DNA of 59,658 bases. It comes from Fragilaria crotonensis. Taxonomy: Eukaryota; Bacillariophyta; Fragilariophyceae; Fragilariales; Fragilariaceae. Numbering within the stretch: the stretch's first letter is position 1; the number at the start of each line of letters is the position of its first letter. The stretch is from the NCBI GenBank assembly GCA_022925895.1, contig JAKSYS010000374.1, positions 1-59,658 of the forward strand. The letters run 5' to 3'. Made by a program: the position numbers and the translations under genes. The notes below the pieces were generated by a model that was not told the origin of the DNA, did no database searches, and was given only the letters and a program-made list of their open reading frames with translations. Positions 21,617 to 33,825 of this stretch are shown here, piece by piece.

Positions 21617-24600
21617 ATGAGTCATTTCCCTCCTCCTCCAGGTCAGGGATTTGCTCCTCCACCTCGGGGAGGTCAGTTCGCTCCTCCTCCGGGACAACAA
21701 CCGCCTCCGAATCCAGGATTTCCTCCTCCACCTGGGCAAGGCTTTAAACCACCTGCTCCTCCCGGACAGCAGCAGCAGCAGCAGCAGTTGAATCAAGGTA
21801 TGGCAAACATGTGCATTGGAGGACAGCCACCACCGCCTCCCGGGCAAGCACGACCAGCAATGTTGTAAGTTGCATGATTTTACTGGTGTTATCACAATAT
21901 GTTCTCGACCAATACGACTTTTGTCCAGGCCCGCGTGGTCAACATCCCAAAGGTCTTGAACTAACATTTGGTCTCCCTGCCGTCTCAGCACGCCTCAAGG
22001 TCCTCCTGGCGGATTTGCTCCTCCTCCGCCCCTGGTGGTGGATTCGCTCCACCACCGCCCGGGAGTGGTCCTCCACCTCCTGGCGCACCACGTGCTCCCA
22101 CTATGTTGTACGTTGAATTCCTGTCGTTGCATGCACTTGCGTCCTTCTCTCGTTTTCATGCCTCAACTCTCTCTCTCAACAGTATGCCAACCGGTGGATC
22201 TGTTGCTGCTCCTCCATCCATTATGCAGCAGCCACCGCCGCCTGGCCAACCCCAACCACCCCTCAGCAGGGAATGTTGAATGCGCAGCCTTCCGCATCGT
22301 CATTTTACCAGCCTGCTCCTACTCAAGGACAGATACAGCGCGCCGGGGCTCCTGTGGCTCCTCCAGGTTTGGGAACTGCCCCTGGAATAAACCCTCCAAT
22401 TCAGGAGAATGTCGACTTTTCCATTCAGATCCCGAAGCACATGTGTCGGTTTACGTGTGGACTGATTCCTGGATCGCAGGGCCTCCTGGCAAAAGCCAAG
22501 GTCCCCGTTGGTGGAATTATACGCCCATTGGCTCCCGCAGCAAACGAGGAAGAGGAGATTGATACTGTTCAACCTGGAAACGCCGGTATCATTCGTTGCA
22601 AGAGATGTCGCACTTACATCAATGCATTCGTTAGCTGGGTGGAAAATGGTCGCAGATGGCGATGTAACATTTGCGCGCAATTGAATGATTGTCCATCTAC
22701 CTACTTCTGCCATTTGGATGAGAAGGGCGATCGCCGAGACAAGTTGCAGCGACCTGAATTAAGCAAGGGTGTAGTCGAATTTATCGCGCCAGCCGAGTAC
22801 ATGGTCCGCCCACCTCAGGAACCTTCCTATTTCTTCGTCATCGATGTCAGTGCGATGGCAGTTCGGATGGAATGCTCAAGAGCGCTGCAGATACCATTCG
22901 CCGAAGCTTGGATCAGCTCCCGGGAGGCGGACGTACCAAGATTGGGTTCATCACGTACGATAACTCTGTGCACTACTTCAACCTTGCTCCTGATCTCTCA
23001 GCTCCCAAATGTTGGTGGTTTCAGATTTGAATGAGCTCTTTGTCCCTCTCCTGATCATTTATTGGTTAATGTCAAAGAATCTCGACATGTCGTCGAGGCA
23101 TTTTTGGACAACTTACCTGATATGTTTTCCAAATCCAATAGTTTCGGCGTCGTGCTTGGGTCCTGCGCTTAAGGCTGCGTTCACGGTAATGAAACAGATT
23201 GGTGGAAAGATGTGTGTCTTCCAGTCCATTATGCCAAATCTTGGTGACGGCGCTGCATCCCCGTGAGAACCAAGCTATTATGGGAACGCCGAACGAGATC
23301 AAGCTTCTAAAACCTGAAATTCCTTGGTACAAAGACACTGCCATTGAGTTCAGTCGTCAACAGATCAGCGTCGACATGTTTTTGTTCCCATATCAATACA
23401 TGGATGTGTCGGCTTTGAGTGAGTTGCCAAGGTACACCGCTGGAGCTCTCTTTTCCTATGTTGGTTTCAACCCTGAGAAGGACGGCCCGCTCTTCGAGAG
23501 CGAATTGCATAAACGACTGACGCAAACAACTGCTTTCGAAGCCGTCATGCGTATTCGATGCACCAAGGGAATGCGAATCACTAACTTTTATGGAAAATTT
23601 CTTCGTACGTGGAACTGATCTCCTGGCGCTCCCAAACTGTACGTCAGACTCTGTCTTCGGTTTCGATTTGGCGCACGACGAGCAAAATATGCCGAGCTCC
23701 GTCGTCACAGTGCAAGCTGCTTTGTTGTACACAAGCAGTGATGGTCAGCGTCGTATCCGCGTTATGACGCAGGCGCTGCCCTTAACGAACTCATTGCCCG
23801 ATTTGATGTCTGCTGTCGATACTGAAGCTGTTTGCAACTTGATGTCGAAACAGGCGTTGGATTTGTGTTTCAAGACAACAATCGACAATGCCCGAATGAA
23901 ACTGCAACAGACTTGTGTGGAAATTTTTCGCGTGGCGCGGGGTAGTCGCTGGGGTAGCAGAACTGTGTCCGGGTATACCGCGCCGCCTCCAGGAGCTCCT
24001 GCAGACGGAGGGAGACGTGGCTTCTGGTGATACCGAAATCCCAGAAAACCTGGAGCTCCTTCCGGTCTACACGTTGGCGATGATGAAAAATGTTGCCTTC
24101 AGAGGAGGCACAGATGTTCATCCCGATGAACGCATTTGTGCCCAATACACGCTCAACAGCATGTGGGTTGACCAAAGTCGCGATTTCATGTATCCTCGCA
24201 TGTTTTCTATTCACGACATGGATAGTTCTGCTGGCTTACCATTTGAAGGCAATCCAGACGAGAGCGACATCCAGCTTGCTGGAAGAGATGGCATTGTTCT
24301 TCCCCAGGTCGTCAATCTTACTTGCGAACGATTGCGTCCCGATGGAATCTTCCTTTTGGACAACGGTGTTGTGATGAATCTCTGGGTCGGAAGTAGCGCC
24401 GACCCACATATTCTCGAGTCGATCTTCGGGGTGCGATCTCTTGGCAATGTAGACATGCGCCAAGTATCCGTGAACCTAACAGGTGACGATTTCGCTAATC
24501 GCTTTGGCTCCATTGCTCTGGGATTGCGAGAGTTGGAGGGCGAATCGCATGTGATCAGTCCCAAAATTGAAATCGTACGCGAGGGAGATCCGCACGTTGA

Positions 24601-25621
24601 AGCACGGTTCTTCTGGAACTTGATCGAAGACAGAGCATCATTCCAAGGAGGAACGTACAACTACTCGGAATTTATGGACTTTATCAAGAACCCTCAACTT
24701 GCTGGAGCACCGCCTGCGCCGGGCATGAGCCACGGTTATCCAGGCGGACCGCCAGGACGAGGACCGGTACGTGTTCTTTCTACCCTTGTTTCCTCTTATG
24801 CTAATTACAATCGCTAACGTGTCGCCATCCTCGTTGTTCTCAGCCCCCACCCGGACCTCCCGGACAGCCTCATAGCTACGGCGGTGCACAAATGTCTCGC
24901 ATGGTCCGGTAAGTTCACGTCCGCTTGTTACTATGACAGCTCGTCGTTCACTCACAATCGTGATGATTGGTCGCTCAGCCTCCACCTGGTGGGCCTGGAA
25001 ATTATGGACCACCCCCGCCTGGATCCTCACATCCTTCACACGGACAACCACCGCCTCCGATGGGCGGACCACCACCTCCAATGCCACCTCCCAACTCTGG
25101 GACAAGAGGAATGCCTCCACATTCAGCTCCTCCCGGGGTCTCGTCGTACGGCGAACAATCTCATCCTCAACGAGGACCTCCTCCGCCTCAGGGAAGTTAC
25201 GGAGCCCCTCCTCCGCCTCAGGGAAGTTACGGAGCCCCTCCTCCGCCACATCAGGGAAGCCAGGGACCACCACCTCCTCCCCAGGGAAGCTACGGAGCCT
25301 CCACCACCGCACGGGAGCCAGGGACCACCTCCGCCTCCCCAGGGAAGCTACGGAGCTCCTCCACCACCTCCAGGGAGCTATGGAGCTCTTCCGCCGCCAC
25401 AGGGAAGGTACGGAGCCCCTCCTCAAGCGCAAGGTCAAGGTCCTCCTCCAGCCCCAGGCAGTTATGGTGCTCAACCACCCCCACAGAATAGACCTATGCC
25501 GCCTCCTCCGGGGGGAAGCTATGGTGCACCTCCGCCACAGGGTCGTCCAGCAGGTGGAATGCCGCCTCCACCCCCGATGGGAGGTGCACGCCCTCCTCCG
25601 CCACCGCCGCAATACAGATAA
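21617..25621 (+). CDS. SEC24: SEC24-type COPII coat subunit with long N- and C-terminal Pro-rich tails
   Basis: Cargo-binding subunit of the COPII coat, budding vesicles from the ER. Exons: 21617-21864, 21989-22107, 22183-24766, 24844-24908 and 24979-25621; introns are GT-AG (124, 75, 77 and 70 bp). A Pro/Gly/Gln-rich N-terminus includes a CAG-encoded Gln run near 21768. Then come FTCGLIPGSQGLLAKAKVP, a zinc finger (CxxC at 22598-22607 and 22663-22674), the trunk (EPSYFFVIDVSAMAVR), the beta-sandwich/helical part (FNPEKDGPLFESELHKRL) and the gelsolin-like end (PDGIFLLDNGVVMNLWVG). After it follows about 240 residues of PPPPQGSYGA-type repeats to the stop, a C-terminal tail unusual for Sec24. 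About eight single-base frame changes (near 22040, 22250, 22865, 23000, 23060, 23260, 23605 and 23930) break the frame. Since all domains are conserved, these look like sequence errors. Confidence 0.9.
25150..25615 (+). repeat. degenerate tandem repeat encoding PPPPQGSYGA units
   Basis: Within the last SEC24 exon, a roughly 30-bp unit (CAGGGAAGTTACGGAGCCCC and variants) recurs about ten times. The first two units, near 25190-25245, are almost identical. It encodes Pro-rich segments separated by GSYGA, a low-complexity disordered tail. Confidence 0.8.
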
Positions 25622-26236
25622 GATTTACTAACGAAATTGTAGTGAGAATCATTGAATGGGGTGGGTTGTTTAACCCATGTATGACATATACATGGAATTC
25701 GTTGGTGTCCCTTGGTGTCAGAGTGGCGCGTTGTTTTCCTCAATTGACTCTCACGGCTGTTCTCGTGCAGACAAGTCCATTAAGCTGACTGATCTGGGAC
25801 CTGGAACGCCCTTAGTACGCTGCACAAGTACTTGTACAGCAAGAAGGAACTCTCAAGTCCCCGTTGTGATATATCGTGAAGATGTGAGCATACGTGAACT
25901 GTGTCATAGTACCGGTACTGTAGTTCGTGGATAGCCACTCATACCAGTACTCCAGTACTCATTATTAGGTACTACAGTACTGGAGGACGAGTTCGACTGA
26001 TTACAGAGTAATCCGTACTTGTACTCTACTACAGGTAGTATTCCAGTACTATGCACAACAGACTTCTTGTACAGTATGGAGTAGAGAGTAAAAAAAGACG
26101 TTCGTTCTAGTGGCGCGCTCACTCTTCACGACTGACTAAGTATATTGAGTATCATAGATTGTGGATGGTCAATTCGACAGGTCAGCAAAGTTCAAGAAAT
26201 TCTAATACGCTCAACTGTATCAATAGCGCTCTCACC
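25622..26236. promoter_or_regulatory. intergenic region with GTAC-dense block
   Basis: Between SEC24 and the DCC-family gene. About 13 GTAC tetramers lie between 25815 and 26072, several in AGTACT palindromes (CCAGTACTCCAGTACT, GGTACTACAGTACTGGAG). The block ends about 165 bp before the next start codon. A regulatory role is a guess from position only. Confidence 0.45.
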
Positions 26237-26821
26237 ATGCGGATCTTCTTGCCTTTGACACTCATCACGTCACGCACATCAGCTTTCAATTTATCGAACG
26301 CGAGACTACCTTCGCATGTCCTAAGAGCCATGTTGTCAACTAACGCGTCTCCAAGTCAGCGACTGTTCTCCGAGGAACTCAGTATTCTTTACGATTCCAA
26401 ATGCAACGTGTGCAAGCTAGAGATTGACTTCTTGCGACGACGCGACGAAAGGCTTCATGGCAGTTCTACTCGGCTAAAGTTTACCGATTTGGAATCGGAA
26501 GATTACGACGGGGAAGACCCAGCGAACGGCCTTATCGACTATGAAACTGGCATGAAAGCCATGCATGGCGTTACGCCGGAAGGAAAGGTTGTTGTCGGGG
26601 TTCCAGTTTTTCAACTAGCCTACGAACACGTCGGCCTGGGATGGCTTCTGGCGGTGACCAAGGTTCCCATTCTTAAAGGCATCTTTGATCTTGGCTACGA
26701 TATCTTTGCGGCCTATCGAACAAGGGTGACGCGCGGTCAATCAGTGCCCGCACTTGTTGAAGCGTATCGTCAGAAGAAGGAACTTTTGAAGGAGCAGAGT
26801 AAATGTGAAACCTGCAACTAG
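26237..26821 (+). CDS. DCC/DUF393 thiol-disulfide oxidoreductase-like protein, probably plastid-targeted
   Basis: 194 residues, single intact exon. The start at 26237 is chosen because it gives a hydrophobic signal peptide (MRIFLPLTLI) followed by TSAF at 15-18, the signal-cleavage/phenylalanine motif used for import into diatom plastids. The DUF393 (DCC) domain follows: LYDSKCNVC at 51-59 with Cys56 and Cys59 as the predicted redox pair, then IDFLRRRDE, a conserved LESEDYDG, GVTPEGKVVVGVPVF and GLGWLLAVTKVPIL. It ends with CETCN, a second CxxC at the extreme C-terminus. The family is known by its DxxCxxC motif but its substrates are largely unknown. Confidence 0.85.
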   Translation: MRIFLPLTLITSRTSAFNLSNARLPSHVLRAMLSTNASPSQRLFSEELSILYDSKCNVCKLEIDFLRRRDERLHGSSTRLKFTDLESEDYDGEDPANGLIDYETGMKAMHGVTPEGKVVVGVPVFQLAYEHVGLGWLLAVTKVPILKGIFDLGYDIFAAYRTRVTRGQSVPALVEAYRQKKELLKEQSKCETCN

Positions 26822-27600
26822 TATGCAGTATCGTGCAAGCGGAGAACTGTACCTACGTACATCAATAGTTTGTGGATTGGTTTGCCTACTGTTTGAATGA
26901 GATGCGGGATCACTAGTTTCAAAAGCACGCGATGCCTCATCAGCTCATCAGTTTTGATGAAGATGGTCGCTTCATCTGAATACAGAAAGTGCTTGTACGC
27001 GAGTACTGCCACCAACTTCTAGAGAGCTTGGAGGCAGGACTGTTGACGTGATTCCGAAGGAGAGCGTTGAGTGCTATAAGGTTTAACATGTAATCCAAAT
27101 ATCGATTACAGAAGAACGTAGTAATCACTCAGCTGTTGTCTGTATCTGTTCTCAATGTTCATTGTAGCAACGTACCTGGTAGTTACTTTCATCTTGAATA
27201 ATAACTCTTCGAAACACCCACCTGTACTGCCGGTACCCTTCTTCAATGATGCGCATACAGACTCCTGACTCCCGACTACGGAGAACGCATATTCCAGCCG
27301 CACTACAAGTATCATACACTCTTATATGCGTCTTATGTATGGTGGCATGGCAGTTTTGGTTGGCAAGAGCTGACCATATAGCGGGAATAGCAATCATGGC
27401 CCTACCAGTCCTTGTCACTACTGTACTATACTACATCAACAAAATGTGCGTCATCATTAGTCGCGTGACTCGTGAATCCAGTCACTGATTACGTCTGACG
27501 CCTTCCCGACACCCGTACCTCCTCCCTCCTCCGACACAATACAACGCAACGCAACACCCATAAATCGAGGTTCGCGTAGCAAACGACAACAAATACGACC
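26822..27600. other. intergenic region, no gene seen
   Basis: Only small unsupported frames are open (all under 90 codons). The last 120 bp before the next gene is CA/AC-rich (ACAATACAACGCAACGCAAC), consistent with a 5' untranslated leader. Confidence 0.5.
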
Positions 27601-28939
27601 ATGACCGATCTCTCTAAAGTGAATGTGCTAATGGTGGGCACTGGGGAGTACACAACAGGCTACGTTGGAGGAGCTGCCGCAGATAGTGACAAGGGTGCAG
27701 GTGTTGTGGCCTTGACGATGTTCGACCTTCGGCGACGATCAAAGGTCGATCGCGTTGGAATGTGCGGCGTGAACGTGAGTGCGAACGCATGATAACCAAA
27801 ATCATGAAAGCGGTTTGTTAACTTGTTAGACCTTTCCCGGCAATAGGGCACGAAATTTCCAGGCATACGCAATCACATGTCGAAGTGTATCGGAGACGTC
27901 TATGCTGATATGGACTTGACGTGCGATACGTTCCCCGGCGACGATGAGGTCGACCCTAACGCGTACGTCGCTGCTGCTGCGACCTTCAAAGCGGGTGATG
28001 TCGCCGTTGTGTTTACTCCGGACGACACGCACTTTGATATCGCACTAGAATGCGTTAATCGTGGCATGCATGTGATGGTGACCAAGCCAATTGTTCAAAC
28101 CTTGGAACAACAAAAGCTTGGCGAAAGCTGCTGCAGAGAAGAAGGTATTGGTGGCTGTGGAGGTGCACAAACGTCTCGATCCCTTCTATGCAGATGCTCG
28201 AGATAGGGCCCGGGCCGGGCTCGGAAATTTTCAATACCTCTACGCCTACATGTCTCAGCCAAAATTCCAGCTCGATACCTTCAAAGCGTGGGCCGGAAAA
28301 TCCAGCGATATTTCCTATTATCTCAACTCTCACCATGTCGACTTTTCAGAGTGGACGTTGGCCGGCATTGCACGCCCCGTTCGCGTTACAGCAACCGCAT
28401 CTACTGGGGTTGCGATAGCCAAAGATATTGAAACAGAGGATTCCATTACTCTGACAGTTCAGTGGCAAAACTTTAACGACAAGACTCTAGGTTGTGCCGT
28501 CTATACCTCATCGTGGGTTGCTCCCAAGTCGGACGTACATTCTCAACAACGCTTCTTCTATATGGGTACCAAAGGCGAAATCAACGTCGATCAAGCTCAT
28601 CGCGGATGCACTGTCGCCACGGACAGCAATGGCTTTGCCTCAGTGAACCCACTCTTCATGAAATACACTCCCACAAATGGAAAGTTTTCGGGACAAAGTA
28701 GTTATGGGGTCAAGAGCTTTGAGAATTTCATTGATGCATGCCGCGACATTAATGCTGGCAAAGCCACCCCCGACGATTTTAACGATGGCTCCTTGGCGAC
28801 GGTTCATACAACAATGCAAGGTACTGCGATTCTCGAAGCAGGACGTAGAAGTTTGGATGCCGATGGACAGCCGATGGATCTGCTTTACGAAGGCGACGAT
28901 TCCGAAGAACCAATTGGCATCCAGCCACATTTGTTTTGA
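27601..28939 (+). CDS. Gfo/Idh/MocA-family NAD(P)-dependent oxidoreductase
   Basis: Dehydrogenase of the glucose-fructose oxidoreductase/inositol dehydrogenase family, 421 residues after correction, with no obvious targeting signal (probably cytosolic). Exon 1 is 27601-27774, the intron 27775-27846 (72 bp, GTGAGT..AATAG), and exon 2 27847-28939. The N-terminal Rossmann segment [18 protein letters not shown] binds the dinucleotide; [28 protein letters not shown] matches the family pattern, with TKP where EKP is usual. HHVDFSEW carries the predicted catalytic histidine region. One frameshift near 28118 (GCTTGGCG; removing one G restores [11 protein letters not shown]). The substrate cannot be told from sequence. 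Confidence 0.85.
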
Positions 28940-29429
28940 ATAAGGCTTTCGCATACCCGAGACACTGTCCGCTCGCAGTTCTAAGCGTACACATTCGATT
29001 TTACTGGCGTTCCTTCTCTCTCACTCTTCTCTTTAGGATCCATTGTAGTGCTTCGACAATACTACACACAACACACTCTTAATTTACACTTCAAACCTGC
29101 TCATTCATCTCATATTCACGGTCGTACTGTCGTAGCGTACATTTGGAATACAGTTCTGGTACTGGAGTACATGGAATCTATCATATTCATTATTCTTTAG
29201 TAGTATAATATAAGGCATACTGCAGCTACATGTCTTTTTCCGTAGCATTCGTAGTGTCTACTGGTACTGTAGGGCAGGACTTGACATCAATCGCCCTTCA
29301 AATGATTACAGAATAGATGAAAAGTGTATGAATATATATATGCAATACATGCATATCTTCGGACACCGATCACCGATGCCTCCCTCCACCATTTCGTCCT
29401 CCTCATACGCCTCATACACTCCGCCTGCA
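28940..29429. other. intergenic region, mildly GTAC-rich
   Basis: It holds five GTAC tetramers between about 29125 and 29270. The frame of the next gene is open upstream to 29328, but that extension would bury the signal peptide. No other gene is supported. Confidence 0.5.
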
Positions 29430-30200
29430 ATGCGAAACATTGCACTTCTCTGCGGCTCCCTGTGGATGTTTCGTCATGCCTCTGCATTTATTCCTGTCAG
29501 ATACACAAGTGTTCGAGGATTAACTTGGTCACGGCTAATGGCGACTTCAGCAGACAATGGGGTCGAAACACAAACCAAGAAGACTTTGCGGGTCTTGGCG
29601 CTTCATGGCAGCGAGGGAACTGGATTGGAGTTCTCTGTGCGCCTCTATCCCCTGCGAGAAGAGCTCTTGCGCGACAATATCGATATGCAAATTACAGCCA
29701 TCTCGGCTCCCTTTAATAAGGGGCACGGGTATTCGTGGTGGACAATGGACGAAGGTATGCGGTCGTTCAATGCCGACGAGTATACTGGTTTTGACGAATC
29801 GGCCAGAATTGTATTGAGGGCCATTTCTCTGACGTCCCCGGATTTGGTTGTGGGGCATTCTCAAGGAGCCATCCTAGTGGCTGCGCTCCTAGCTCAGAGT
29901 CTTGTTCCTGAGCACCCGTCCAACGGTTATATACTAAATGGCGTCGCCTGGCCAAATCCATACGGACAACAACTGTTCGATTTAAAACTGGACGAAAGTA
30001 TCAATGCTCCACGTCTTCTTTTTGTGATGGGTGAAGATGACACGATCAATCCATTAACGAGCGCTAAACAAGTCCGCGATCGTTTCGACCACAGCGGCTA
30101 TCGTGTCACCACCCATACTCACAGCGGTGGTCACTCCGTGCCGTCAGATGAAGAATCCATTCGAACCATCGCAGAGTGGGTACTCCGAGGCGCGTTGTAA
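29430..30200 (+). CDS. FSH1-family serine hydrolase, plastid-targeted
   Basis: Alpha/beta hydrolase of the FSH1 (serine hydrolase) family, 256 residues, single intact exon. I choose ATG 29430 rather than 29328 because it places a signal peptide (MRNIALLCGSLWMFRH) directly before ASAFIP (17-22), a textbook diatom plastid-import motif. The hydrolase follows: LRVLALHGSEGTG (53-65), nucleophile Ser144 in GHSQG, an acid in GEDDTINP (201-208) and His235 in SGGHSVP, so the Ser-Asp-His triad is complete. Substrates of this family are poorly known (small esters or thioesters). It is flanked by intergenic DNA on both sides and independently transcribed as far as can be seen. Confidence 0.88.
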   Translation: MRNIALLCGSLWMFRHASAFIPVRYTSVRGLTWSRLMATSADNGVETQTKKTLRVLALHGSEGTGLEFSVRLYPLREELLRDNIDMQITAISAPFNKGHGYSWWTMDEGMRSFNADEYTGFDESARIVLRAISLTSPDLVVGHSQGAILVAALLAQSLVPEHPSNGYILNGVAWPNPYGQQLFDLKLDESINAPRLLFVMGEDDTINPLTSAKQVRDRFDHSGYRVTTHTHSGGHSVPSDEESIRTIAEWVLRGAL

Positions 30201-30382
30201 GTGAAAGCTATCCTTTTGAAGGACACATTTCCCGCAATCAGCACTGGCCTGACTAATATAGCCGCCAGCGTTGTTCGTGTGTCTTCAATTAACGAACAGC
30301 CTATTCCGAAACCCACTAATGAAATATGGAGTTATGAACTGTTTGGGCTAGCATCATTAAGTGGATAAGATGATTGTACAGT

Positions 30383-33300
30383 TCAGCGCTTCAACATGCC
30401 ATATTTGGACATACTTTGACGAAACTCTTGTGAGTGGTATTCGTCAATTTGGTGAGATTCCATGTCACTCACGACAGCCACTGACGGCGATGTCCATTGT
30501 CCGACGGCTTGGAAAAAGTCAAGAAAATCTTGAAGGCTTACGTTCAAGATTTGATTTCGACAAAGTTGGGCAAAGTCAGCATTGTCATCTTGAATGAAGT
30601 TTGCGATGGTGTCCCAACCAATTTCGTCTGGCTGCTTGGCAGACCCATCCAAATCGGCAATCGTGCCGACAATTGAGGCTTGGGCATCGGCGGAAAACCC
30701 GTTGTCATTAAAAAACGTTTGCAACCGTGAGGCTGCGCCATCGAAGATATCCAGTGTAGAAGACCAACTAGGGTCCTTGCAGGAGATCAAAAGCAGCGTA
30801 CCATGGCGAAAACTGAGTTCTACAAGGACGTTGGCTGCCCCTTTTTTGTCATGCAATTCCTTGTACAGGTAGACGCGTTGCAGATATCTCGCAGCTACGG
30901 CAGCACCACCACTTACCGGGACTCCAGGAAGATACACCTGACCGCCTTTTCCAACGTAGTCTGCAGTCGTTGCAAGAATCAAGACTTCTTCAGTTAAAGG
31001 AGCAGTACTGTTTCTGGTCAACTCTATGCGCTCGATCAGACATGAGGTCCTGGCCAGGATTGCCAGCTGGGAAGGTATCTTCAGTACGAGGAATCCCGTC
31101 GCTCAGAAATTCTTCAACCACAGGCCTGGCTCTGGTTAGTAGGTCTTGTTCTCCTGTCAAGCTTAGAATCATCCCGTTGCGATGCGCTTGCATAATCCCA
31201 AACTTCACCTGATCAATCTGCTAGCAAATACATCCCAGTTGGATGCAGCCGCTGGTAGGAAAGCGTGCAAGCTCTGGAGTTGGTGGATACCAAATAGCTG
31301 CTCCTCGATGAGTCCTTGATAGGTGTATCGAGCTGCGAGTCGAGAGGCAACTAAGCGGTATCCGTTGGCAGCAACTTCGGCTTCCATCTCGTTGATCATG
31401 TCGTTGAGAACATCAAATACGTGGTCCTTCTGGAAGTCTAGACCGTGAAAGACTACCTCTATCAGGATTTGTAAGAACAGCTGAAGGTTTTCCGCCATGC
31501 AGCGCCCTCGAAAGAAGGCTTTCGTCGCAAGATGGACTCCATCGTGCACCGAAAATTGAAGCGGACCGTTGGAATCCTTCTGACGAACGTCGAGCATCAT
31601 GCTTTCGACTCTGATACCAGTAGAGTATTTGCCTATCTGATAAATCAACTGACTGGAATCAAATATCTGTGTACCGCTTTGAAGCATGAGACGATAGACA
31701 ACTGGCAAAAGGGCAACGTTGTCATAGTCAACAGCGCGAATATCAACTCCAAAGTCAACAAACAGCATGCCGAAGCTGGACACAACTGGTGTTTCTATGG
31801 ACAAGATCTGATGACTGATACTGAAGTGCGATGGTCTTGGGGCGTTTTGCGTTGGGATGTCGCTCAATGCAAGCTTCGGGAGCATGTTGAACACTGAGTC
31901 TTCAACAGGACTCGTTTGCCTGTCCTGTCGTTCCTCGGATTCGTCCAAAACCTTCTGAAAGTCTTGATTTGACATTGTCTTACGCATCAGAATAATGCGC
32001 TTCGCCTCGGCGCTACGTTGCCTCGCAAGCTCAGTCAAACTGGGATCGAGCCGAATATGAACCCTGTGATTGTTGTGCACCAGTTTTGCCTGCAACATTT
32101 CCACCAAGAAAGCATCTCCATTCTTGGCAATTTCATCCTTCAATTCCTGAAATCCAGCGGACCACGCCAAGGCATCTTTAGGCTCACGGTTATAATTCCA
32201 TTCCTTCAAGGCTTGACGAAAAATCCACGCGCCGCGTGGTTGGCGTCCGGAACTCAAATCCCGACGTCTCATTTCGACCACATTCATAGCGGCCGCAATC
32301 GCATTGCTATCAAAGCTCGCAATATTTCCCAGTACAAAATCAATGTGATTTTGCAGGGTCAGAACGATCGCGCGCAATACCCTTGATCCCGGCACTGAAT
32401 CTCCATTGCTGGTAGTTGGTATCCAGCCCCCTATCACTTCAGTCGACAGTGTCACATTCTCGACATCTGTTTGGACATACTCTTCCAAACTCCTCCTCAA
32501 TATTGAAATGGTGTTCCCACGAGCAAGTATTCCAAGACAAGCCATGCGAGCTGCGTCTTGTGGGACATGTGTGAATCATTCAACAGCCATGAGACCACAG
32601 TATGTGATTGAATGTTGTCGCCTTGCTCTATTGGATAGGCGTGGATTTCCTCTGCCGCTTCCTTGAGATTGAAAGGTTGCCATTGTGGTAAAGAATGCTC
32701 CATAATATCGAGATGTGCTTTTCGATCCTGGGTGCTATCGTCAAAGGCTTGAAGGGCGTCCTGAACGGACTCGACAGAACCGTACACAAAGACTTGCGTA
32801 TTTGTTGCGACATAGTGCTGATCATAAAAGTTTGTCACGTCAACCTTACGCAAGTCAATAATATCTGTTGGGACACCCTGTGCATCAAACTGGTAGTGCG
32901 TATCACCGAATAGTGCTCGTCGAGCGAACCTCGTTATCATTTCGTCGACGTCGTTGTACGTTGCCTTTTGGAGATTGAAAGTTTGGCCGTTGAATTTCAA
33001 GTCGTCATTGCTGGCATTGAAATTTTTGCCGTCTATGGGATCAAGACGCCATCCTTCTTCTCGAAAAATGACATCACCGTATTGATCGAGTCGCACGAGT
33101 GGTTGAAAGAGGGCATCGAGTACAAGACTCATTAAGTTGTTGAAATCCTTGCGATTCCTAGATGCGACAGTATAAAGAGTTCGATCTTCCAGGCAGGTCG
33201 CTTCAACCAATGTAGCTAGTGATCCCTTATGATATGTATGGACCTGATCTTTGAGAGGATACATGCGTGATCCATCCCATATCGAATGCATCAAGACGTG

Positions 33301-33825
33301 AGCTGCACCCTTATTGTTTTCGGCCAGAGTCTTGACAGACAAACCAAAGACTGAGTCTTGATCCAAATCACTGGGAATAATCGTGAGAACTTCTGCCTGT
33401 GTCGCTGTGTGACGATAGAGCACCATCTCGGCTTGAATCTCCGGAATCGACGTTTGTTGCGCGACGACGTACGCTTGATGTGGAACGACTGCCGATATTG
33501 CGGCAGCGACTTCCTCTCCTCCTTCATATAGGACAGTGACGAGGACTGCAATTAAAGTGAGACCTGAGAATAATATCAAGAGAAATCGACTTCTCTGTTT
33601 GTGTCGTCGAAAGGATGAATCGTATTCCGATTCCCCCGGTTGAAAGTATCCAAGGAAATTGAACCACGACCTTCGCGCCAGGGAGACTGGTAGCGAAGGG
33701 CTTCGAAAGTTCCTACTGGAACCAACACTCCGGAGGTCGTTGGGGCTTCGGAAAATTCCATCACGATCATCGAAATCGTCGATTGATGCATTGATCGAAA
33801 AGCGATGCGAGTGCTGTGTCGACAT
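30383..33825 (-). CDS. membrane-anchored M16C (PreP-like) peptidase homologue lacking catalytic residues
   Basis: About 1,147 codons in four frames (33825-32497, 32545-31205, 31208-30990, 31021-30383), with single-base breaks near 32520, 31215 and 31025. Order follows presequence protease (M16 subfamily C), but it has an N-terminal Ser/Arg-rich cytosolic segment and one transmembrane helix (residues 81-100, FLLILFSGLTLIAVLVTVLY), so it is a membrane protein rather than a mitochondrial matrix enzyme. The HxxEH motif is H176-V-L-M-H180, with Met replacing the catalytic Glu. The third zinc-ligand region, normally NEMKG, reads NLQKA. The C-terminal half (YVGKGGQVYLPGVPVSGGAAVAARYL) is recognisable but its R/Y substrate-holding segment is altered (YLYKELHDKKGAANV). 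It is predicted to be catalytically dead, perhaps a binding protein. Divergent from VPS45. Confidence 0.8.

Noticed and set aside
24638-25612. 324-codon minus-strand frame rich in Arg and Trp
   Set aside because: Antisense of the Pro/Gly-rich SEC24 tail. Repetitive GC-rich codons keep the opposite strand open.
32018-32386. 122-codon plus-strand frame inside the M16C-like gene
   Set aside because: Antisense shadow; the minus strand there encodes recognisable M16C sequence.
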